Shown here: positions 1-9,115 of the stretch, in pieces | Position numbering within the stretch: the first letter of the stretch is position 1 | How the letters are laid out: the number at the start of each line of letters is the position of its first letter | Translations under genes and position numbers: made by a program | Source: an uncultured Bacteroides sp. | GTDB taxonomy: Bacteria; Bacteroidota; Bacteroidia; Bacteroidales; UBA932 | NCBI GenBank assembly: GCA_900543205.1 | Contig: UQQM01000012.1 | Location: 1 to 61,752 of the forward strand | Reading direction: 5' to 3' | DNA length: 61,752 nucleotides | Notes under the pieces: model-generated | What the model saw: only the letters and a program-made list of their open reading frames with translations | What the model was told of the DNA's origin: nothing | The model's database searches: none

Positions 1-2
1 AT

Positions 3-146
3 TACAAGGACAGGGTCATACCGAACACGAACAACGGACTGGAGGCGGTGTTCGCTGACATCAAGTCAAAAGTAAGGGTCCACAGCGGACTTACAAGGGA
101 GCACAGGATGAAACTTATTGACGAATACATATCACGTCATTACTGA
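3..146 (+). CDS. C-terminal fragment of a transposase (5' end outside window)
   Basis: The frame is open from the window edge to TGA at 144-146 and gives 47 residues. It contains PNTNNGLEAVFADIKSK followed by a basic stretch ending in DEYISRHY. The PNTNN-x-LE-x-F-x-x-(I/L)K pattern resembles the last part of the catalytic domain of DDE transposases of Bacteroidetes insertion sequences; the exact IS family cannot be settled from this fragment. Surrounding DNA is clearly more AT-rich than the rest of the window, as expected for mobile DNA. Whether the element is intact upstream is unknown. Confidence 0.55.
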   Translation, partial: YKDRVIPNTNNGLEAVFADIKSKVRVHSGLTREHRMKLIDEYISRHY

Positions 147-153
147 CATCAAT

Positions 154-215
154 ATCATGAATTTTGTCGACTAGGGAATATTTACTCATGATTCATCATG
201 AAATTTGTCGACTAG
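154..215 (+). repeat. Pair of 21-nt direct repeats
   Basis: Copies at 154-174 and 195-215, 41 bp apart, read ATCATGAAWTTTGTCGACTAG and differ at one base. Each contains the palindrome GTCGAC. They begin eight bases after the transposase stop codon, so they may belong to the end of the insertion element. Confidence 0.6.
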
Positions 216-251
216 ACCGAAAATCGGGAGAAATGAGGGCGATTTCGGGGG

Positions 252-378
252 AGTGTTTTACACTATGTTTAACACTGAAAGACAATATCTGTAAGGTTAA
301 ACTTGATGTATGTATTTGATTTATAGATAAATACTTTTCGGAATAGGTTTATCGGGTGTTGAAAAGTGTTTAACACTG
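252..378. repeat. Palindromic AGTGTTTWACACT motifs
   Basis: AGTGTTTTACACT (252-264) and AGTGTTTAACACT (365-377) are near-perfect palindromes, and a half-related copy ATGTTTAACACTG lies at 265-277. They could be IS terminal repeats or operator sites; no adjacent gene settles this. Confidence 0.4.
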
Positions 379-778
379 TCAATGGTAGATATCGCACAAT
401 GCTTCCCTTGTGTAGCATTAGCATTTAGCCATAATCCAGCCTATTGAAATAATACTTTGTCCTCATAATCATATATTCTTTGTAAATCAACAATTCAAGT
501 TGTCTTAATTTCGTTGCTCTCCAGCCTACGCCATAATTTCCCTATTTTTCATTTTATATACCCCTCACGGAATTATGTCGTAAATAACAAATCCCCTCGG
601 TTGGGAGGGGATGAAGTAATTATATGATTATTGTTCAGTATATGCGAGTTCTACATTAGACAACCAGGCATCAACAGCCATACTCGCTTTCTTCCTTGAC
701 TCCGGCGAGAATTGTCAATTGTGCCAGATTGGGTCGGCGGCTGCCTATATTTTGTGGATTAGGTTGGAATAACTACAT

Positions 779-810
779 AAAAAAAACACGGCACCTTTAT
801 GATGCCGTGT
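779..810 (-). terminator. Rho-independent terminator of the beta-helix lipoprotein gene
   Basis: Perfect 8-bp stem (ACACGGCA 786-793 with TGCCGTGT 803-810) with a 9-nt loop. On the minus strand it is followed by a run of eight T (A at 779-786 on the plus strand). It sits 23 bp after the stop codon at 833. Confidence 0.85.
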
Positions 811-832
811 CACAGAAAGTCGCTGAAGATGG

Positions 833-3511
833 TCAATTCGCGGGCACCTGGTCATTAGACCCGTCATAGACGAACAGCTCATATCCGTCTCCTGCCTTGA
901 GTTCGAATCTGTTGCTATTGATGAGCGCAGTTCTGTCATAATAGCCTTCGTAGGCCTCCCCGGACACATATCCGGCCAGCACTATTCCGTAGCCGCTGCC
1001 GCCTGCCCCTCCTCCGTTGACCTTGTATGTAGGATCAGCGTCGGATTTAAGAGTTGCTCCTGTAACGGTCAAATCTGTTTTCTTGATTTCAATCGGACTG
1101 CCTTCTTCGCTTTGGATGGTGGCGCCATCTACGACAAGAACGTTTCTATCACCTTCGGCTTTGTTTGACAGGTAGATGCCGGTTGCGTATCCTGAGATGT
1201 GCGTATTGCCCTTGACGGTGACGGAAGAACCGGGATATACTCCGTTCTGTGTGATGCCGAACCACTTATGAGTGATTGTGCTGTTCTCTACCACCAGGGT
1301 CTGGCCCCTGCGCAGATTGATGCCGGTCTGTTCGGAAGTGATGGTTGAATTCTTGACGGTCAGGACATTGCCGGACGAATTCGGCTTGTCGTTGTTGCCG
1401 CAGGTGATCGCGCTTTCTCCGTTTTCAAGCTTGCCGGCATTTATCGTCACACCGTCCAATGTAAGTTCGGAATTCTGTCCTTCTATGGCCAGACCGCTTC
1501 CGGCACCTTCGATTTCCAATGTTCCTCCGGTGATGGTGTATGAAGCCTTGTCTCCCATGAACACTATTCTGGGAAGAGTCAACGTTTTTCCGTTCAAATC
1601 TAAGGTTACTTCCTGCGCGTTGAATATGATGGGCTCCTTGCAGTCCGTAAACATAAATCCGTTTTGCGCCTTGGCGGTAATTCTTGCATCTTCTGTAAGA
1701 AAACCTGCTATGGATTGCAATACATCCCAGGTTCCGATGGTGAAAGATCCATTGTTTATTGAAACTACTCCGCTCTCATATCCTGATTCTCCGGACGAGT
1801 TTGAAAAGTTGCAGTAGAAGGAACCTCCATTGACGATCATGCTGGCTTTTCCGGCTTCATCGCCATGAGCAATGATGGTTCCCCCTTCAAATGTGCCGCC
1901 GTTTATTGTTGTTATTCCTTTGCTGTAGGGAGCGTCTGCACCGCCGACATAAACGCTTGCAATATGATTGGTTCCGGCTTTATGCTTGAAATTCCCTCCA
2001 TGGATAGTCGTGATGTAGGCATTTTGGATATTACCTACTGTTGAATTGGTGAAGTTTCCGCCATTGATTTCAAGAGTTCCGTTAAGATCGTTCTTGATGG
2101 TGATAACACCGCCTTCAAAAGTTCCGCCATTAATGGTCAACTGAGGATATTTCTGTCCTTTTCCTTCAATATATCCCGATCTTTCGTCTTCGGCCAGGTA
2201 ATCGCGATATCCGGTGTTTATCAAAGATGAATACGTACCGGATGAAACTATGTTAACCTCTTCGTTTATCGTCATCTCTCCGTGGTTCAGAATGACGTAG
2301 TAGGAGTTGAGGTCGGGATCTTCGCTGTCAGTGTAGCTGGAGTTCTCGGCGCTGCGGGTGTAGGTTCCGCCGTTGAGGGTCACGATGCCGTTGTTGTAGA
2401 TTGCGGCCTTGCCGTGGCTGGTGTTGTCGACCGTGCCCTCGCCCGCTATCGTGAGAGAGCTGCCGGGGTTGACGGTAAAGGTGTCGCCGGTGCCCTCGGA
2501 GGACGGGTCGTTGGTGATGGTGAAGCCGTTGAGGTTGATGGTGACGGGATCTGTGGACGTCACGGTGAAGTTGCCGGTGATGCTGCATGTAAGGTCATAT
2601 GTGCCTCCGTTCTGGAGAACCTCCTGCAACTTCTTGACAGCTGCATTTTCACCGAAGTCGAGCCTTATCACCGCAAAAGAGTTCCTTGCAAGATTCCTTC
2701 CTGCCAGGATCTTGCTGATTTTCTGCTCCTCGGCATCCTCACCTGCAGTATAGGTCACGGTGAACACGAGTTCTTTGCCTGAAAGGTCGCAGGGGAACAC
2801 CACGACGGGAATATCGATAGCTTCCCTGACTTCGAGCACCACGCTGTTCAGTCTTGCGCTTGCAGAGGCTGCCATGGTTGTCGCCTCGGATGCTTCGGGA
2901 TCTGCCAGGTCAAGGGTGCCGGCCGTGCCGAAGACTTCGCTGTCGTCGGCAGTCCCTACCGACACGGACTTGATGGTGAGGCTTTCCTCGCCGTTGTTGC
3001 TGAGGTTGAATACGAAGGCTGAGAGGGGGTTGCGGAAACTTACGTTCACATTGGTGCTTCCGGCTTCAGCGGTGGCCTTGCCAGTCATGTAGAAGTATTT
3101 TCCGAAATTGTCGAGGTCCTTGCTTTTGGCATCGAACTCGTATGACTGTTCGCCGAGGTCTACGGCGATTTTTCCATCCTCCGTAAGGTCGGTGCCCTCG
3201 TCGTAGGGATAGTAGGCGAATACGTCCCCTTCCTCAAGACCTTCCTCAAGTACGAAGGTGGCGGTCGGAGTGCCGTCCCCGTCAGTAAGGGCGAGCCTGT
3301 GGTGGTCTGCTCCGTTGAAGACGCCGATTACGTCTCCGGCATTCCAGTTGAGCGAATAGTCTTCGTCCACGCTGGTCTTGGTGCTGCCGCTTTCACGTAT
3401 TGCGGTGATGGTGTACCATCCCTGAGGTTCCGGGGCGAGCTGTTCACGTGAACAGGCGGCGAAGAGGCATACCGCCGTCCCCGCCATGATGGTCAGACTG
3501 TGCAGTTTCAT
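833..3511 (-). CDS. Surface lipoprotein: fimbrillin-like N-terminal domain plus right-handed beta-helix
   Basis: This 892-aa protein starts with a lipoprotein signal (MKLHSLTIMAG...CLFAACS, lipobox Cys near residue 20). An upstream in-frame start is possible, but this ATG gives the proper signal peptide. Residues of about 30-330 carry the pattern of Bacteroidales fimbrillin-like lipoproteins (KTS, then W-x-x-GD-x-IGVF, and later FAYYPY). From about 340 onward there are many TINGGTFEGG-type rungs, typical of a parallel beta-helix. It is probably exported and lipid-anchored on the cell surface; a ligand or substrate cannot be named. It lies 13 bp after a small peptide gene and is followed by a strong terminator. 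The half encoded at about 1000-2290 is visibly less GC-rich than 2300-3511, suggesting a mosaic gene. Confidence 0.8.
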   Translation of the reverse strand: MKLHSLTIMAGTAVCLFAACSREQLAPEPQGWYTITAIRESGSTKTSVDEDYSLNWNAGDVIGVFNGADHHRLALTDGDGTPTATFVLEEGLEEGDVFAYYPYDEGTDLTEDGKIAVDLGEQSYEFDAKSKDLDNFGKYFYMTGKATAEAGSTNVNVSFRNPLSAFVFNLSNNGEESLTIKSVSVGTADDSEVFGTAGTLDLADPEASEATTMAASASARLNSVVLEVREAIDIPVVVFPCDLSGKELVFTVTYTAGEDAEEQKISKILAGRNLARNSFAVIRLDFGENAAVKKLQEVLQNGGTYDLTCSITGNFTVTSTDPVTINLNGFTITNDPSSEGTGDTFTVNPGSSLTIAGEGTVDNTSHGKAAIYNNGIVTLNGGTYTRSAENSSYTDSEDPDLNSYYVILNHGEMTINEEVNIVSSGTYSSLINTGYRDYLAEDERSGYIEGKGQKYPQLTINGGTFEGGVITIKNDLNGTLEINGGNFTNSTVGNIQNAYITTIHGGNFKHKAGTNHIASVYVGGADAPYSKGITTINGGTFEGGTIIAHGDEAGKASMIVNGGSFYCNFSNSSGESGYESGVVSINNGSFTIGTWDVLQSIAGFLTEDARITAKAQNGFMFTDCKEPIIFNAQEVTLDLNGKTLTLPRIVFMGDKASYTITGGTLEIEGAGSGLAIEGQNSELTLDGVTINAGKLENGESAITCGNNDKPNSSGNVLTVKNSTITSEQTGINLRRGQTLVVENSTITHKWFGITQNGVYPGSSVTVKGNTHISGYATGIYLSNKAEGDRNVLVVDGATIQSEEGSPIEIKKTDLTVTGATLKSDADPTYKVNGGGAGGSGYGIVLAGYVSGEAYEGYYDRTALINSNRFELKAGDGYELFVYDGSNDQVPAN

Positions 3512-3524
3512 GTGATCTTGCTTT

Positions 3525-3641
3525 TTAATACCAGAACTCCGAGTAGGGATCTTCGGTGGATGCGGTGAGAATCGCTGTTTCGGGAATGATTTCCATGATC
3601 TCCACCTCGGGAGCCTCATAGTTCAATTTGTTTTTGTTCAT
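3525..3641 (-). CDS. Small 38-residue peptide gene upstream of the surface lipoprotein
   Basis: ATG at 3641 opens a 38-aa frame that begins MNKNKLNYEAPEVEIMEI, continues with PETAILTAS and ends DPYSEFWY. It has no signal peptide or membrane segment. From general knowledge, Bacteroidales often carry 35-60-aa genes of this style (K/Y-x-x-PE-(I/V)E-(I/V), an acidic middle, then a serine-rich or aromatic tail) just upstream of surface lipoprotein genes; the function of this group is not known to me. It ends 13 bp before the lipoprotein start and is probably in the same transcript. No good Shine-Dalgarno is present; the start is preceded by A/T-rich sequence. Confidence 0.6.
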   Translation of the reverse strand: MNKNKLNYEAPEVEIMEIIPETAILTASTEDPYSEFWY

Positions 3642-3695
3642 AAGTTATTAAGTTATGATGATTGATAGTCAGCGCTGCGGTCGGTGGACGGGGAC

Positions 3696-3740
3696 AAAAA
3701 ACGCGGACGGCACCGCGCAGTTCATGCACGGTGCCGTCCG
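3696..3740 (-). terminator. Strong hairpin with T-run
   Basis: Perfect 12-bp stem (CGGACGGCACCG 3704-3715 with CGGTGCCGTCCG 3729-3740), 13-nt loop, then CGTTTTTTG on the minus strand. It may end the 3929-5298 operon, or act as an attenuator, because a promoter box lies just upstream at 3830-3837. Confidence 0.75.
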
Positions 3741-3829
3741 GAATATGACATCATGAAGGTAAAGGACGCTTATCTGCTCTTTACCCCCCCGATACTGAAT
3801 GAGTTATGCTTCAGAGAGAACATTACGGG

Positions 3830-3837
3830 CAAATATA
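3830..3837 (-). promoter_or_regulatory. Bacteroidetes -7 box, minus strand
   Basis: TATATTTG followed by C on the minus strand, inside an AT-rich stretch, matches the TAnnTTTG consensus. Transcription would start near 3823 and run through the hairpin at 3696-3740 before reaching the peptide gene at 3641. Confidence 0.55.
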
Positions 3838-3928
3838 ATAAATTAATCAATAGGTTGTATGGGGCTCTCTTTTGAAGTATGTCGCCGAGCCGGTGCGCGA
3901 GCAGTATCCGTCCACGGCTCCGTCGCTT

Positions 3929-4771
3929 TCAGTCCGCCTGGAACACTATCGGCACCACGAAAAAGATGGTGTCGGTGACAGGCATCCCGTTTTCATAGTA
4001 AGGGTCAGCCGGAGGTGTGGATGCAAGGGCGTCCAGAGCCGCCTTTTCGAGATATTCGTTGTCGGTGCTGGAAGGCCCCTGCTGGATTTCGAGTCCCCGG
4101 TAACGGCCGTCGGCACCGATGAAGCCGCTGACATAGACCCTGCCTCCGATTTTGTCCGCCTTCGCCTCTTCCGGATATTCGAGATTCTCGGCGACCCATT
4201 TCATGAAGTTGTTGTGGGTTCCGTATCTGAATATCGAGCTTACCATATTATAGGTACGGCCTTCTTCGTAAGGCATCCTGCGGCTGTCCACGCGGCTGTA
4301 GATGGTCTCATACGCGAGGTCGTAGGGCATCATGCGGACCTCTACGGTCATGGGCGTGCTGACCTTGACGCCGCCGGACACGGCCGGGTTCCATCCAGGT
4401 GCGTCCTCTAGTGTGGCAATTATGAATTTCTGGACGGGGGAGAATCCGGAAATGTCGGTGCTGTCAGTCCCTTTGATGTAGATATTCTTCATGTCACCGT
4501 CTTCGTCTATGGTGAAGCTTATGGAGAAATTCGACTGGCGCTCACCTGCGGCGTCATAGAAATCCTCTTCGGTGAAATCGGTCTTGAGCCTGCTCGACAG
4601 CCATTTCCCGAAGGTGTCGCAGCTGTCGGCGGAGAAGCTTACGCAGGTGTCCCGCAACTCGGGGGATGCGCTTGCCTGCGGTGCGTTGGCCTCCCGGCCT
4701 CCGTTCCTGCCGCAGGAGAACAGCGCAACGGCCGCTGCGGCAGACAGAATGACTTTGAATAAGGTTCTCAT
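3929..4771 (-). CDS. Lipoprotein with TonB C-terminal-like domain
   Basis: 280 aa with a lipoprotein signal (MRTLFKVIL...ALFSCG, lipobox Cys at about residue 20). The C-terminal third (about 185-280) has the pattern of TonB C-terminal domains: FMKWVAENLEYPEEAK, GRVYVSGFIGADG, then LEKAALDALASTP. A weaker related copy seems to occupy about 55-150 (FTIDEDGDMKNIYI). It has no N-terminal transmembrane helix or proline-rich span, so it is not a classical TonB; it is probably an anchored periplasmic protein. Its ATG overlaps the stop of the upstream HTH gene by 4 nt, so the two are probably co-translated and work together. Confidence 0.7.
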   Translation of the reverse strand: MRTLFKVILSAAAAVALFSCGRNGGREANAPQASASPELRDTCVSFSADSCDTFGKWLSSRLKTDFTEEDFYDAAGERQSNFSISFTIDEDGDMKNIYIKGTDSTDISGFSPVQKFIIATLEDAPGWNPAVSGGVKVSTPMTVEVRMMPYDLAYETIYSRVDSRRMPYEEGRTYNMVSSIFRYGTHNNFMKWVAENLEYPEEAKADKIGGRVYVSGFIGADGRYRGLEIQQGPSSTDNEYLEKAALDALASTPPADPYYENGMPVTDTIFFVVPIVFQAD

Positions 4772-5298
4772 ATCTTTGACATTTTGGACTTCGTTCTTGA
4801 CTTGATGGCCCTGACGCTCGCTGCGGAAGTGCCGAGGAACAACGCGATATGAGCTGCATCGAAACCCTCCTTCGTCAGCACGGCGACGAGTTTTTCGGTA
4901 GGGCTGAGGTTTTTCCTCCTTGCGATTTCAGGATAATCGGCCGCGAACTGCTCGTCGTTCACTATGACCGCCTGCCTGTTGTGCTGCTGTTTCCTGATGG
5001 CGTCTATCGCGTTCTGGAAGTCTTCATAGAGTTCGAGCGAGAGCTTGATGCTCCTTCCGGAGAGGTCGTTCACCTTGTCGGTGAATTCCGGCAGGGCCTC
5101 CGCGTGCCCGGTCAGAAGGGCTTTGGTCAGACGGTCACGCTTGCCGTTGCGCTTCATCCTGACCAGAATGGCTACGCTGGCGGCCACTACCAGCACGGCG
5201 ACGAGTATCAGCGCCGCGACCAGCAGGTCGTTCTGGCTCTCGACCTTTTCGAGACGTATCACTATCTCTTCGAACTGCTGTATGTACTTGTCTTCCAT
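4768..5298 (-). CDS. Membrane-anchored protein with C-terminal LuxR-like HTH
   Basis: 176 aa. The start at 5298 (MEDKYIQQFEE) is chosen over a longer frame because a promoter box ends at 5320, only 21 nt upstream. Residues of about 1-25 look coiled-coil; about 26-47 form one hydrophobic helix (LLVAALILVAVLVVAASVAI). The C-terminal 45 residues (LSPTEKLVAVLTKEGFDAAH ... SAASVRAIKSRTKSKM) resemble the HTH at the end of Bacteroidetes LuxR-type and DUF6377-like regulators. This predicts a membrane-tethered DNA-binding protein. It is coupled by ATGA overlap to the TonB-C-like lipoprotein. The ligand and targets are unknown. Confidence 0.65.
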   Translation of the reverse strand: MEDKYIQQFEEIVIRLEKVESQNDLLVAALILVAVLVVAASVAILVRMKRNGKRDRLTKALLTGHAEALPEFTDKVNDLSGRSIKLSLELYEDFQNAIDAIRKQQHNRQAVIVNDEQFAADYPEIARRKNLSPTEKLVAVLTKEGFDAAHIALFLGTSAASVRAIKSRTKSKMSKI

Positions 5299-5319
5299 TT
5301 TGCCGGACTTGTTCCGAAG

Positions 5320-5327
5320 CAAAGATA
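5320..5327 (-). promoter_or_regulatory. -7 box for the HTH/TonB-C operon
   Basis: TATCTTTG followed by C on the minus strand, 21 nt before the ATG at 5298. It fits the TAnnTTTG consensus. Confidence 0.6.
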
Positions 5328-5448
5328 GACAAATGCGGCAAAGAAATTCCGTCTTGTTGCGCCGTTTCGCCTGCAAACAGCGCAACATGTTGAAAATCAG
5401 CTCTTTGTTCGGAGCTGGTTTCGCCGGCGTAGCGAAGGCTGCCGCAAT

Positions 5449-5482
5449 AAAAAACAGAGGCGGCGCCGAAAATGGCGTCGCC
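5449..5482 (-). terminator. Terminator downstream of clpB
   Basis: GGCGGCGCC (5459-5467) pairs with GGCGTCGCC (5474-5482) with one mismatch. On the minus strand it is followed by CTCTGTTTTTTATTG. It lies 48 bp after the clpB stop. Confidence 0.7.
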
Positions 5483-5530
5483 CCGTTGATATGGCATTAT
5501 TTGCCTTGCAGTTTTCCGCAGAAAGCGGAA

Positions 5531-7582
<2,052 letters not shown>

Positions 7583-7592
7583 ATATGACCAA

Positions 7593-7623
7593 TTATCGCC
7601 GGTCCAATGCGGGCCGGCGATAA
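7593..7623 (-). promoter_or_regulatory. Hairpin in the clpB leader, next to the start codon
   Basis: TTATCGCCGG (7593-7602) and CCGGCGATAA (7614-7623) form a perfect 10-bp stem with an 11-nt loop. Its 3' side ends about 10 nt before the ATG on the minus strand, so it could mask translation initiation. An RNA-thermometer role is only an inference. Confidence 0.5.
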
Positions 7624-7642
7624 CCGTCGTTCAAATCACATT

Positions 7643-7663
7643 CCACTGACAATTTGTCAGTGG
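7643..7663. promoter_or_regulatory. Perfect 21-bp palindrome between secG and clpB
   Basis: CCACTGACAA-T-TTGTCAGTGG is a perfect inverted repeat with 10-bp arms, 60 bp upstream of clpB and 9 bp after the secG stop. No T-run follows, so an operator for a heat-shock regulator is more likely than a terminator. No CIRCE element is present. Confidence 0.5.
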
Positions 7664-7672
7664 CCGTCCTGC

Positions 7673-8029
7673 TTATTCAGTGGGAGTGCTTTCGCTGGTC
7701 GGGGCTTCCTGCTGTATGGGAGCTGAAGGGAAGGCCGGCTGTGCGTTGTCCGTCACGTTCTCTATCTTGTCGGTGATGTCGATTCCCGCTCCTCCGGCAG
7801 GGCCGGTGGTGAAGGAGGCGGCGACGGAAAGAACCAGGATGAAGGCGACGAGCCCCCAGGTGATCTTCTCAAGTATGTCGGCTGTCTGGCGGACTCCGAG
7901 AGTCTGGTTGCCGGCTACGAAGTTGCTGGCCATGCCTGCGCCCTTGCCGTTCTGAAGCAGCACTACGATGATGAGCAGAATCGCCGCAAGGAGGATGACA
8001 ACCGTCAGGATTATAAACAAGACATTCAT
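7673..8029 (-). CDS. secG: Protein translocase subunit SecG
   Basis: 118 aa. Two hydrophobic helices (about 2-25 and 55-77) flank the family signature VVLLQNGKGAGMAS and a Gly/Thr-rich loop. The tail is Pro/Glu/Thr-rich and probably disordered, as in other Bacteroidetes SecG proteins. It is an inner-membrane component of SecYEG. It is the last gene of the sigma-54 regulator/lptE/TPR/secG group, whose order is conserved in Bacteroidetes, and starts 1 nt after the TPR gene stop. Confidence 0.93.
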   Translation of the reverse strand: MNVLFIILTVVILLAAILLIIVVLLQNGKGAGMASNFVAGNQTLGVRQTADILEKITWGLVAFILVLSVAASFTTGPAGGAGIDITDKIENVTDNAQPAFPSAPIQQEAPTSESTPTE

Positions 8030-8030
8030 T

Positions 8031-8606
8031 TTATTGTTGTTCTTTTTGTTTTATTTCGTCAATAAGGGCTGCAAAGTAAACACTTTTTTCTGGATAACGC
8101 AAACTTAACTTGGAATAAATGTCGATGGCCTGCTCCGTGTAATCCTGTTCAAGATAGATTTTTGCAAGCGTCTCGGTGCAGAAATCCATGAATCTGTCGT
8201 CCTCAGTGTCGGTGTAGCCTTCCTCCCTCGCCTTGCTTGCAAAGCGCGAGAAGATTCTGTCGTCGGCGCGGCGTACCGAATCATACTGCTCCTGGGAGAA
8301 ATAATCGCCTCCCGCCGCGTGCACGTGCCCGGGCTTTGCGGTCGGACTGCCGATGTAAGCCTCGGCCAGGCTCCTGGCGTCTTTGTCGGAGCAGTCGGTT
8401 TTCTTCCTACCCTTGACCAGCTCATACAGTATCCGCCTTGACGAGACGTGCAGGGCGGTGCGGGCAATCTGGCTTTCAGAAAGGGCGCCCATCTCGGCCA
8501 TCCTGCGGCACAGTTCCATCCTGGCGCCGCCGTACCAGGGATAGATGTCCACCACACCGCTCAGCTCCTCAAGGGTGAGCTTGTGTATGTCGATGTAGTC
8601 TACCAT
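8031..8606 (-). CDS. Conserved Bacteroidetes protein with C-terminal TPR-like helices
   Basis: 191 aa with no signal peptide. The N-terminus (DIHKLTLEELSGVVDIYPWYGGARMELCRRM) is typical of a family found between lptE and secG in Bacteroidetes. The C-terminal 50 residues (ETLAKIYLEQDYTEQAIDIY, then KLSLRYPEKSVYFAALIDEI) form a tetratricopeptide-type repeat. Its biochemical role is unknown; the conserved position suggests a link with envelope assembly or secretion. The start overlaps the end of lptE by 7 nt. Confidence 0.8.
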   Translation of the reverse strand: MVDYIDIHKLTLEELSGVVDIYPWYGGARMELCRRMAEMGALSESQIARTALHVSSRRILYELVKGRKKTDCSDKDARSLAEAYIGSPTAKPGHVHAAGGDYFSQEQYDSVRRADDRIFSRFASKAREEGYTDTEDDRFMDFCTETLAKIYLEQDYTEQAIDIYSKLSLRYPEKSVYFAALIDEIKQKEQQ

Positions 8607-9115
8607 TGCGCAACCGTTGCGTTGAAGATGTCCTCCACCAGCTTTTCTATGATTTCGGCGCAGAGCGTCGACTGCACGGCGTCCAGCGACTGGGTGGAAT
8701 CGTAGTCGGCATATCCGGAGAAGGTGGAGCCCTCGAAGTCATCTTCGGGATATTTCCTGTTCATGAAGCTGACCCTGACGGTCACCGTCAGCCTGTTCTG
8801 CGCCGCCACCTCGTCGGCGGTCACGGAAGACGGGGACACCGAGTACCCGGTGACTTCTCCGGTAATCTCGAGGTCGCCGTCCATGTCCACCTGCTCCAGG
8901 CTGGTCATCTGGCGGAAACGCTGCCGCAGAGCCTCGGTGAGGTCGTTGCTCAGGGTCGGATTGACCTGGAGCGCCCTGTATTCGAAATAATTGATTGTGA
9001 TGGTGTGCACGTCAGGCTGAATCGACGTGCCAGAAAACGAATATATCCCGCAGGACGAAGTCCCGAGGACCAGGGCGGCGCACGCCGCCAGCATCAATGC
9101 GGCTCTCCTTATCAT
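8600..9115 (-). CDS. lptE: LPS assembly lipoprotein LptE
   Basis: 171 aa with a lipoprotein signal ending in TSSCGIYSFSG. The mature part fits Bacteroidetes LptE: ITINYFEYRALQVNPTLSNDL, the helix LTEALRQRF and the following beta strands (GDLEITGEVTGYSVSP). LptE plugs and stabilises the outer-membrane LPS translocon LptD. The start overlaps the stop of the sigma-54 regulator (ATGA), and the 3' end overlaps the TPR gene, so this is a tight operon. Confidence 0.9.
   Translation of the reverse strand: MIRRAALMLAACAALVLGTSSCGIYSFSGTSIQPDVHTITINYFEYRALQVNPTLSNDLTEALRQRFRQMTSLEQVDMDGDLEITGEVTGYSVSPSSVTADEVAAQNRLTVTVRVSFMNRKYPEDDFEGSTFSGYADYDSTQSLDAVQSTLCAEIIEKLVEDIFNATVAQW

Larger units (their letters stand above)
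147..778. other. AT-rich intergenic region with short repeats, no convincing gene
   Basis: About 630 bp without a supported gene. It holds two repeat families (listed separately) and a perfect 8-bp hairpin, ATCCCCTC at 591-598 with GAGGGGAT at 605-612. On the minus strand a short open stretch ends at 628 with the residues AWLSNVELAYTEQ, 16 nt before that hairpin. This could be the decayed 3' end of a gene with its terminator, but an in-frame stop lies only 28 codons upstream. Most likely it is the debris around an insertion element. Confidence 0.5.

Noticed and set aside
628..712. Possible C-terminal gene remnant on the minus strand ending in AYTEQ
   Set aside because: Only 28 codons are open and there is no start context or recognisable family; mentioned only within the intergenic entry.
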